A stretch of DNA of 6,458 nt from an uncultured Enterobacter sp. (lineage in GTDB: Bacteria; Pseudomonadota; Gammaproteobacteria; Enterobacterales; Enterobacteriaceae). The first letter of the stretch is position 1, and each line of letters opens with the position of its first letter. The stretch lies in assembly GCA_946477805.1 (NCBI GenBank), contig CAMKZP010000222.1:1-6458 (forward strand), written 5' to 3'. Both the position numbers and the translations under genes were made by a program. The notes beneath the pieces are model-generated. The model was not told where the DNA came from. It did no database searches and saw only the letters and a list, made by a program, of their open reading frames with translations. Positions 1-4,731 of the stretch are shown here, in pieces.

Positions 1-35
1 CTCATATGATTATTTTATTTTTAAGAAATGAGCGC

Positions 36-64
36 TGGTTCCGGAGAGGGTTTATTTTTATAAT
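36..64 (+). promoter_or_regulatory. Putative comR promoter (-35/-10)
   Basis: A perfect TATAAT (59-64) lies 35 bases before the comR ATG, predicting a transcript start near 71 and a leader of about 29 bases that holds the ribosome binding site. The hexamer at a 17-base spacing, TGGTTC (36-41), matches the -35 consensus poorly (2 of 6), so the promoter is probably weak or regulated. The same AT-rich core contains TTATAA, a palindrome, and the opposite strand reads TATAAA at 62-57, so a divergent promoter toward the left may share this spot. The call rests on motif reading only. Confidence 0.42.
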
Positions 65-81
65 GGTCATTCAACAAACCA
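62..81. promoter_or_regulatory. Candidate ComR operator
   Basis: Two imperfect dyads lie between the comR -10 and its ribosome binding site: AATG-GT-CATT (62-71) and TGGT-N10-ACCA (64-81). TetR-family repressors usually bind dyads in the region between themselves and a divergent target, often overlapping the -10, and the E. coli target bhsA would lie just left of the window. The position suits an operator but the symmetry is modest, so this is inference. Confidence 0.25.
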
Positions 82-99
82 ACAGAGGACCAACGGCAA

Positions 100-735
100 A
101 TGACAACCGACATAACGAGTTGCGCGAAGAAAAGCCGTGGCCGACCAAAAGTGTTCGACAGGGATGCGGCGCTCGATAAGGCCATGACGCTCTTCTGGCA
201 GCATGGATATGAAGCGACCTCGCTTTCGGACCTGGTGGAAGCCACCGGGGCCAAAGCGCCGACGCTGTATGCGGAATTCACGAACAAAGAGGGGCTGTTC
301 CGGGCAGTGCTGGACAGGTACATCACCCGCTTTGCGGCAAAACACGAAGCCCAGCTGTTCTGTGAAGAGAAAAGCGTTGAACAAGCACTGCAGGACTATT
401 TCAGCGCGGTTGCGACCTGCTTCACCAGCAAAGACACCCCCGCGGGCTGCTTTATGATCAACACCTCCGCCACCCTTGCGGCATCCTCAAAAGAGATTGC
501 CAATACGGTGAAATCGCGCCATGCGATGCAGGAGGAGACGCTGAGCACGTTTCTGACCCAGCGCCAGCAGCGCGGCGAAATTCCGGCGCACTGCCGTCCG
601 CAGGAGCTTGCGCAATACCTGAGCTGTATTTTGCAGGGTATGTCAATCAGCGCCCGGGAAGGGGCAAGCCTGGACAAGCTGCAGAGCATTGCCCGGACCA
701 CGTTGCGTCTGTGGCCCGAATTACTGAAGCTGTGA
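100..735 (+). CDS. comR: TetR/AcrR-family repressor ComR (YcfQ)
   Basis: Transcriptional repressor of 211 residues, one more than I recall for E. coli ComR. In E. coli it represses the divergent outer-membrane-stress gene bhsA (comC), and copper relieves this. The N-terminus is basic with an RGRPK stretch (14-17 region), typical of TetR proteins that touch the minor groove. The helix-turn-helix spans about 37-67, with the family signature TLYAEFTNKEGLF (55-67). The rest is the helical ligand/dimer domain. Six cysteines (8, 88, 107, 117, 165, 176) are a plausible but unproven basis for metal sensing. The ATG at 100 follows AGAGGA (84-89) at 10 bases; no other start is needed. It is transcribed away from the left edge and converges on ycfJ, with its own terminator after the TGA. 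Family assignment is very secure; the ComR name rests on sequence resemblance and gene order. Confidence 0.93.
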   Translation: MTTDITSCAKKSRGRPKVFDRDAALDKAMTLFWQHGYEATSLSDLVEATGAKAPTLYAEFTNKEGLFRAVLDRYITRFAAKHEAQLFCEEKSVEQALQDYFSAVATCFTSKDTPAGCFMINTSATLAASSKEIANTVKSRHAMQEETLSTFLTQRQQRGEIPAHCRPQELAQYLSCILQGMSISAREGASLDKLQSIARTTLRLWPELLKL

Positions 736-740
736 TATTC

Positions 741-770
741 AGGGCGGTTCGCCGCCCTCTCTTCTCTTTT
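741..770 (+). terminator. Intrinsic terminator of comR
   Basis: A perfect 7-bp stem (AGGGCGG at 741-747 with CCGCCCT at 752-758) is closed by a TTCG tetraloop and followed by a T-rich tract (759-770). It begins 5 bases after the comR stop codon. Confidence 0.85.
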
Positions 771-797
771 ATCCCTATCTGATGATGTTCTGAGGCT

Positions 798-834
798 AAA
801 AAAAAAGCCCCTCAGCCTGAGCGCGTGAGGAGCT
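798..834 (-). terminator. Intrinsic terminator of ycfJ
   Basis: Read on the minus strand, AGCTCCTCA (834-826) pairs with TGAGGGGCT (814-806) through one G-U pair, around an 11-base loop, followed by nine T residues (806-798, the first shared with the stem end). It lies about 20 bases after the ycfJ stop and is separate from the comR terminator facing it. Confidence 0.85.
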
Positions 835-854
835 AAACGCAGAGTACAGCTTTT

Positions 855-1394
855 TTACGCTTTGTTGTTCAGTATCAGCTGGCCGTTTCCGTCCAGCGGG
901 ATCTGGGTGCCGGGGTCTTTATCCATGCGGATTTTGCCCTGCTGATCGCCAATTTTATAGGTCACATCGTAGCCCAGCATTTTCTCCGACTTGTCATAGA
1001 CGGTTTTACAGCGCTGCTGCGTCGTGGTGTACGTGTCGTTATCCTGCATGGCGCCCTGCACCTGGTTACCGGCATAGCCGCCGCCCAAAGCACCGACTAC
1101 CGTCGCAACGTCTTTACCCCGACCGCCGCCGAACTGGTGGCCAATCACGCCGCCAGCGACTGCGCCGAGGACGGAACCGGCGATACGGTTTTCATCCTGC
1201 ACCGGACGACGGTGGGTTACCGCCACGTTACGGCACTCCTGACGAGGTGTTTTCACACTCTCTTTAATCGGGGTAGCGGAGACAACCTGCGCATACTGCG
1301 GGCCGCGGTCAAGCACGTTGAGACTAGCGACGGCAGCCACACCTAACGCAGCAGCGACGCCAATCCCTATACCCGCCAACATAGATTTATTCAC
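855..1394 (-). CDS. ycfJ: Glycine-zipper 2TM domain protein YcfJ
   Basis: Protein of 179 residues from a GTG start at 1394, the same length as E. coli YcfJ. The GTG follows a near-consensus AAGGAGG at 7 bases, which decides the start; the frame is open upstream to an ATG at 1454, but that would add 20 codons running through the leader and ribosome binding site. Residues 5-25 form a hydrophobic, glycine/alanine-rich segment (signal anchor or signal peptide, no clear lipobox). Residues 71-114 are a glycine zipper with GxxxG-type repeats (IAGSVLGAVAGGVIG, then VVGALGGGYAGNQ), matching the 17-kDa surface antigen/glycine zipper 2TM family. Two cysteines (54, 129) flank the zipper. The C-terminal 50 residues are soluble. 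Its molecular role is not established; an inner-membrane or periplasmic location is inferred. It stands alone between the ndh terminator and its own terminator. Confidence 0.93.
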   Translation of the reverse strand: MNKSMLAGIGIGVAAALGVAAVASLNVLDRGPQYAQVVSATPIKESVKTPRQECRNVAVTHRRPVQDENRIAGSVLGAVAGGVIGHQFGGGRGKDVATVVGALGGGYAGNQVQGAMQDNDTYTTTQQRCKTVYDKSEKMLGYDVTYKIGDQQGKIRMDKDPGTQIPLDGNGQLILNNKA

Positions 1395-1401
1395 GGGACT
1401 T

Positions 1402-1408
1402 CCTCCTT
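1402..1408 (-). promoter_or_regulatory. Ribosome binding site fixing the ycfJ GTG start
   Basis: AAGGAGG on the minus strand, 7 bases before the GTG at 1394-1392. It is the strongest Shine-Dalgarno match seen in the window and rules out the upstream in-frame ATG. Confidence 0.85.
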
Positions 1409-1473
1409 TGTTGCTATTGGTAACAATTTTGCAATGGCGGACGGCGTTCGCCAATAAGACAAAGGATCAAAAC

Positions 1474-1482
1474 GGAGGAGGA
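1474..1482 (-). promoter_or_regulatory. Anti-Shine-Dalgarno stretch in ycfJ leader
   Basis: On the minus strand this reads TCCTCCTCC. Its TCCTCCT (1482-1476) is a perfect 7-base complement of AGGAGGA (1407-1401) in the ycfJ ribosome binding site about 70 bases downstream. If transcription starts upstream of 1482, the leader could fold to hide the ribosome binding site. The complementarity is seen; the function is inferred. Confidence 0.3.
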
Positions 1483-1490
1483 TTTTCGCT

Positions 1491-1506
1491 TTAAGAGAAC
1501 TCTTAA
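1491..1506. repeat. 16-bp inverted repeat upstream of ycfJ
   Basis: TTAAGAG-AA-CTCTTAA is a perfect 7+7 dyad with a 2-base centre, in the 145-base gap between the ndh terminator and the ycfJ start. No T-run follows, so it is not a terminator. It could be an operator for a dimeric regulator near the ycfJ promoter. I found no convincing -35/-10 pair in this gap. Confidence 0.5.
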
Positions 1507-1539
1507 GCACGCAATCGAAGATGTGCAGCACGATATGCT

Positions 1540-1565
1540 AAAAAACCCTCCGGATGGCCGGAGGG
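1540..1565 (-). terminator. Intrinsic terminator of ndh
   Basis: On the minus strand CCCTCCGG (1565-1558) pairs perfectly with CCGGAGGG (1553-1546) around a CCAT loop, followed by six T residues (1545-1540). It starts 8 bases after the ndh stop codon and separates ndh from ycfJ. Confidence 0.93.
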
Positions 1566-1573
1566 AGAGAGGA

Positions 1574-2878
1574 TTAGTGCAGCTTGAGGCGCGGGCGGAT
1601 GACGCGGTTAATTCTGCCCACCAGCATCATCAGGCCGGTTTTAAAGTAGCCGTGCAGCGCAATCTGGTGCATACGGTACAGGGAAATATAGACGAAGCGA
1701 GCGATGCGCCCTTCCACCATCATGGAGCCGCGCATCAGGTTACCCATCAGGCTGCCGACGGTGGAGAAGTTCGAGAGCGATACCAGCGATCCATGGTCTT
1801 TATAGACGTAGGATTTCATGGGCTTGCCTTTAGTCTGCGCCAGAATGTTGTGCAGCACCAGGCTTGCCATCTGGTGCGCGGCCTGAGCACGAGGAGGAAC
1901 GAAGCCCCCTTCAGGACGCGCGCAGGAGGCACAGTCACCGATGGCGTAGATATCCGGATCGCGCGTGGTTTGCAGCGTCGGCTCGGTCACCAGCTGGTTA
2001 ATACGGTTAGTTTCCAGGCCGCCAATATCCTTCATGAAGTCAGGCGCTTTGATGCCCGCCGCCCAGACCATCAGATCCGCTTCGATATACTCGCCGTCTT
2101 TCGTGTGCAGGCCGCCTTCATCCGCGCTGGTTACCATAGTCTGGGTCAACACGCGCACGCCCAGCTTGGTCAGCTCGCTGTGGGCGGCGCCAGAGATACG
2201 CGGCGGCAGCGCAGGCAGAATACGTTCGCCCGCTTCCACCAGCGTCACGTTTAACGCGTCGTTGGTCAGCCCTTTGTAGCCGTAGCTGTGCAGCTGTTTG
2301 ACCGCATTGTGCAGTTCAGCGGAAAGCTCAACGCCCGTCGCCCCCCCGCCGACAATCGCGATATTGACCTTGCCGTTAGCACCCAGGTTATTGGTGTACT
2401 TCAGGAACAGGTTCAGCATTTCCTGGTGGAAACGACGCGCCTGGTGCGGGTTATCCAGGAAGATGCAGTGCTCTTTGACGCCTGGGGTGTTGAAATCGTT
2501 GGAAGTACTGCCCAGCGCCATCACCAGCGTGTCGTAAGGCAATTTACGCTCGGGTACCAGCAGCTCGCCTTTTTCATCGCGCAGCTCTGCCAGGGTGATG
2601 GTTTTGCTCTCACGGTTGATGTCCACCACGGAGCCCAGCTGGAACTGGAAATGGTGGTTGCGCGCATGCGCCAGATAGCTCAGGGCATCTACGCCTTCAT
2701 CCAGAGAGCCGGTCGCCACTTCGTGCAGGAGCGGTTTCCACAGGTGGCTGTGGTTACGATCCACCAGCGTTATTTTGGCTTTCTTACCGCGACCCAGCTT
2801 TTTGCCAAGCTGAGTTGCCAGCTCCAGCCCGCCAGCTCCACCGCCTACAATCACTATCTTTTTCAATGGCGTAGTCAA
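1574..2878 (-). CDS. ndh: Type II NADH:quinone oxidoreductase Ndh
   Basis: Single-subunit FAD enzyme that passes electrons from NADH to ubiquinone at the inner face of the cytoplasmic membrane without pumping protons. Its 434 residues equal E. coli Ndh. The first dinucleotide fold binds FAD (GGGAGG at 12-17, acidic D40 at the end of the second strand). The second binds NADH (GGGATG at 177-182, E215). YAIGDCA (311-317) is the second FAD-contact motif, followed by AQAAHQ (331-336) near the quinone/flavin site. Residues 390-434, basic and hydrophobic, form the membrane-associating C-terminus. Cysteines 316 and 319 form a CxxC. The start is TTG at 2878, as in E. coli, preceded by GAGGGGG (2890-2884) at 5 bases. 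The gene is monocistronic, with its own terminator, a leader near 94 bases, and a promoter with FNR- and PdhR-type boxes. Confidence 0.98.
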   Translation of the reverse strand: MTTPLKKIVIVGGGAGGLELATQLGKKLGRGKKAKITLVDRNHSHLWKPLLHEVATGSLDEGVDALSYLAHARNHHFQFQLGSVVDINRESKTITLAELRDEKGELLVPERKLPYDTLVMALGSTSNDFNTPGVKEHCIFLDNPHQARRFHQEMLNLFLKYTNNLGANGKVNIAIVGGGATGVELSAELHNAVKQLHSYGYKGLTNDALNVTLVEAGERILPALPPRISGAAHSELTKLGVRVLTQTMVTSADEGGLHTKDGEYIEADLMVWAAGIKAPDFMKDIGGLETNRINQLVTEPTLQTTRDPDIYAIGDCASCARPEGGFVPPRAQAAHQMASLVLHNILAQTKGKPMKSYVYKDHGSLVSLSNFSTVGSLMGNLMRGSMMVEGRIARFVYISLYRMHQIALHGYFKTGLMMLVGRINRVIRPRLKLH

Positions 2879-2883
2879 CGTGA

Positions 2884-2890
2884 CCCCCTC
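2884..2890 (-). promoter_or_regulatory. Ribosome binding site for ndh TTG start
   Basis: GAGGGGG on the minus strand, 5 bases before the TTG at 2878-2876. It supports the non-ATG start that the Ndh N-terminus (MTTPLKKIVIVGGG) requires. Confidence 0.75.
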
Positions 2891-2906
2891 AAATTATTAA
2901 CCAATT

Positions 2907-2942
2907 GTTAATTAAAAGTTATAAAAATAACCCTTAATTAAC
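2907..2942 (-). promoter_or_regulatory. Long hairpin in the ndh mRNA leader
   Basis: On the minus strand GTTAATTAA (2942-2934) pairs perfectly with TTAATTAAC (2915-2907), and inside it GTTAT (2931-2927) pairs with ATAAC (2922-2918) around a TTTT loop. The two bases between the stems (GG opposite TT) can form G-U pairs in RNA, giving a continuous 16-bp stem. It ends 16 bases before the ribosome binding site. ATTAAC of its 3' arm (2912-2907) can instead pair with GTTAAT (2901-2896) over a 5-base loop, a mutually exclusive fold. No T-run follows directly, so it is not a normal terminator. Function is unknown. Confidence 0.55.
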
Positions 2943-2978
2943 AACAGGTTACAGCACTGAAACCATTCAGGTGCATTG

Positions 2979-3006
2979 AGAATACCACGTCAGGCGCATT
3001 GGTCAT
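2979..3006 (-). promoter_or_regulatory. ndh promoter (-35 and extended -10)
   Basis: On the minus strand TATTCT (2984-2979) is a -10 with an upstream TGG, giving an extended -10. ATGACC (3006-3001) is a -35 at a 16-base spacing, matching 4 of 6. The predicted transcript start is near 2972-2970. This puts the FNR box at about -49 to -50, in agreement with the repressing FNR site described near -50.5 for E. coli ndh. Confidence 0.7.
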
Positions 3007-3011
3007 ACCAA
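2999..3011. promoter_or_regulatory. PdhR-type operator over the ndh -35
   Basis: TTGGT-CAT-ACCAA is a perfect 5-3-5 inverted repeat matching the core of the PdhR (pyruvate-sensing GntR-family repressor) consensus. PdhR is known to repress ndh in E. coli. Here the box covers the whole -35 hexamer (3001-3006), so a bound protein would block RNA polymerase. Confidence 0.7.
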
Positions 3012-3013
3012 AA

Positions 3014-3027
3014 TTGATATGCATCAA
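3014..3027. promoter_or_regulatory. FNR box upstream of ndh
   Basis: TTGAT-ATGC-ATCAA is an exact match to the FNR consensus TTGAT-N4-ATCAA. It is centred at 3020.5, about 49-50 bases upstream of the predicted ndh start. FNR represses ndh without oxygen in E. coli. A third half-site, TTGAT (3031-3035), follows after 3 bases. I see no second full box at the spacing of the E. coli -94.5 site; that spot falls on the ycfP terminator. Confidence 0.85.
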
Positions 3028-3060
3028 GTTTTGATGGCTTAAAAGTAGACAATTCTGGAC

Positions 3061-3094
3061 AAAAAGAAAGCCCGGCTCGCTTACGCGGCCGGGC
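3061..3094 (-). terminator. Intrinsic terminator of the ycfL-ycfP unit
   Basis: On the minus strand GCCCGGC-CGC (3094-3085) pairs with GCG-A-GCCGGGC (3080-3070), a 10-bp stem with one bulged A, around a GTAA loop (a GNRA tetraloop in RNA). TTTCTTTTT follows (3069-3061). It lies 24 bases after the ycfP stop and closes the five-gene run. Confidence 0.93.
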
Positions 3095-3117
3095 CTGGGG
3101 TTATTTCAGACCTGCTG

Positions 3118-3660
3118 TCAGCCCAGGGTTTTGAAGGCTTTAATACGCTGCAGGTGAACAGAGATATTCTTAAATTTGTGGGTCTGCTCTTCGTCCCAGA
3201 CGATCTCATAGTAGTGATGCAGGTGCTCCGCGGTGCGGGTGCTGCTGAGCGCTTCGTCGTTGCGCGAGAGGATCACCAGACAGCGATCGCGGTTCTTTTC
3301 CCGGAAGTTACTGACGCATTTTGTGGCGATGTCAGCATACTCTTCGGGGCGATCGATTTTGCCTTCCATGTTCTCGTCGGGGAACAGGTTGGGGTTGAAG
3401 ATCACCTGGCGCATATCGCACAGGAACCCGATGCGCTCGGCCCAATATCCCCCTAACCCCACGCCGCAAATCAGCGGCCGGTCGTCGACGTTGAGCTGCA
3501 GCATCTTGTCCACCTCTTTGAGCAGATGCTGCATATCATGCTTTGGATGGCGCGTGCTGTAGCCGATCAGCCGTACATCCGGATCGATAAACTGCAGCTG
3601 CAGCACCTTCTCATGATTACCAGGACTGTTTGAGTCAAAACCGTGTAAATAGATGATCAT
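3118..3660 (-). CDS. ycfP: UPF0227 alpha/beta-hydrolase-like protein YcfP
   Basis: Protein of 180 residues, the length of E. coli YcfP, predicted cytoplasmic (no signal peptide). The N-terminal strand and oxyanion-type turn IIYLHGFDS (2-10) and the overall layout fit the UPF0227 alpha/beta-hydrolase family, which includes the esterase YqiA. At the nucleophile elbow the protein reads G66-V-G68-L-G70-G, where a working hydrolase would have serine in the middle. A possible acid (D135 in SRNDEA) and histidine (H161 in THKF) remain. It may therefore not be a classical serine esterase, and its activity is unknown. Start: ATG at 3660 with a weak GAGAAG ahead of it (3669-3664). It follows nagZ by 34 bases and is the last gene of the run. 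In E. coli it is likewise next to nagZ, which hints at, but does not prove, a cell-wall role. Confidence 0.95.
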   Translation of the reverse strand: MIIYLHGFDSNSPGNHEKVLQLQFIDPDVRLIGYSTRHPKHDMQHLLKEVDKMLQLNVDDRPLICGVGLGGYWAERIGFLCDMRQVIFNPNLFPDENMEGKIDRPEEYADIATKCVSNFREKNRDRCLVILSRNDEALSSTRTAEHLHHYYEIVWDEEQTHKFKNISVHLQRIKAFKTLG

Positions 3661-3694
3661 CGTCTTCTCACCACGCTACGCCTTCCGGGAGGGT

Positions 3695-4720
3695 TTACAG
3701 GCTGGCTTTATGCGCCTGCCAGCGCTCGTTCAGGGCTTCAAGCCGGGCGCTGACCGTTTTCCAGCGCGCAGAGTCCATCAGCTCCTGACGGCTAAATGAA
3801 CCTTTATGATACAATTGTGTAACACGCTCTGCATTGATCGGCGACAGGTTATCCAGCACGCTAACGGCGCCTTTACGATTATTGCAGACGAGGATCATAT
3901 CGCAACCTGCGTCCAGCGACGCCTGACCGCGCTCCGCGTAGCTGCCCATTATCGCCGCCCCTTCCATCGACAGGTCGTCAGAGAAGATCACCCCGTTGAA
4001 CCCCAGCTCCTGGCGCAGCACCGTTTTCAGCCAGTGAGGTGAACCGCTGGCCGGACGTGGATCCACATCGCTGTAGATGACGTGCGCAGGCATAATGGCA
4101 TCCAGCTTATTATCGGTAATCAGTGAGCGAAACACCGACATATCTTTAGCGCGGATTTCAGCCTCCGGGCGCGGGTCGCGCGGCGTCTCTTTGTGCGAAT
4201 CGGCGGTCACCGCCCCGTGACCCGGGAAGTGTTTGCCGGTGGTTTTCATGCCCGCATCGTGCATGCCGTCGATAAAGCGCGTCGCCACGGCCAGCGCAAT
4301 GCGCGGATCCTCATGGTACGAACGCTCCCCGATGGCGGCGCTGATATGCCCCACATCAAGTACGGGCGCGAAGCTGATGTCGATATCCATGGCGATCATC
4401 TCGCTCGCCATCAGCCAGCCTGCGTCCTGGGCCAGCCTGCCGCCCTCTTCGCTCCCCAGCAGGGCGGCAAAGGACTGCGCGGCAGGCAGGCGGGTGAACC
4501 CTTCGCGAAAACGCTGGACGCGACCGCCCTCCTGGTCCACCGCCACCACCAGATGATTGCGCGATGCGGCGCGGATCTGGCGCACCAGCTCGCGCAGCTG
4601 CGCCGGATCGTGATAGTTGCGGGTAAACAGAATCAGACCACCGACCAGCGGGTGCGCCAGAATTTCACGCTCTTCCGCATCCAGCTCAAACCCTTCAACA
4701 TCCAACATGACTGGACCCAC
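3695..4720 (-). CDS. nagZ: Beta-N-acetylhexosaminidase NagZ
   Basis: Glycoside hydrolase family 3 enzyme that removes N-acetylglucosamine from GlcNAc-1,6-anhydroMurNAc peptides in the cytoplasm during peptidoglycan recycling. Its products feed further recycling and, in species with an AmpR-regulated ampC, beta-lactamase induction. Its 341 residues equal E. coli NagZ and form a single TIM barrel. Landmarks are D62 (VDQEGGRVQRF), R133 (GERSYH), K163-H164 (KHFPGHG), the mobile-loop acid/base pair D174/H176 (DSHKETP), and the nucleophile D248 (FSDDLSMEG). All catalytic residues are present. The start is GTG at 4720, preceded by AGAGAGG (4732-4726) at 5 bases; this ribosome binding site touches the thiK stop codon, so translation is probably coupled. 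Only 11 bases separate thiK and nagZ. Confidence 0.98.
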   Translation of the reverse strand: MGPVMLDVEGFELDAEEREILAHPLVGGLILFTRNYHDPAQLRELVRQIRAASRNHLVVAVDQEGGRVQRFREGFTRLPAAQSFAALLGSEEGGRLAQDAGWLMASEMIAMDIDISFAPVLDVGHISAAIGERSYHEDPRIALAVATRFIDGMHDAGMKTTGKHFPGHGAVTADSHKETPRDPRPEAEIRAKDMSVFRSLITDNKLDAIMPAHVIYSDVDPRPASGSPHWLKTVLRQELGFNGVIFSDDLSMEGAAIMGSYAERGQASLDAGCDMILVCNNRKGAVSVLDNLSPINAERVTQLYHKGSFSRQELMDSARWKTVSARLEALNERWQAHKASL

Positions 4721-4731
4721 ACGAACCTCTC

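Noticed and set aside
1..8. Minus-strand ATG (5-3) as a possible start of the left neighbour bhsA
   Set aside because: No ribosome binding site precedes it and the following bases do not match the expected lysine-rich signal-peptide start; the bhsA start, if present, is outside the window.
1395..1454. 20-codon N-terminal extension of ycfJ from an ATG at 1454
   Set aside because: It runs through the consensus AAGGAGG that serves the GTG at 1394, lacks its own good ribosome binding site, and would make the protein longer than the 179-residue family length.
1523..2254. Plus-strand open frame of 243 codons opposite ndh
   Set aside because: It is antisense to highly conserved ndh codons, begins in the ndh terminator region, is rich in His/Arg/Gln as expected of a shadow frame, and resembles no family I know.
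2288..2911. Plus-strand open frame of 207 codons opposite the 5' half of ndh
   Set aside because: Shadow of ndh codons with no ribosome binding site or recognisable domain; it also runs into the ndh leader.
3661..3694. Near-palindrome CCTTCCGGGAGG between nagZ and ycfP
   Set aside because: Short, imperfect, without a T-run, and not a match to the REP/BIME consensus; too weak to call a terminator or repeat element.
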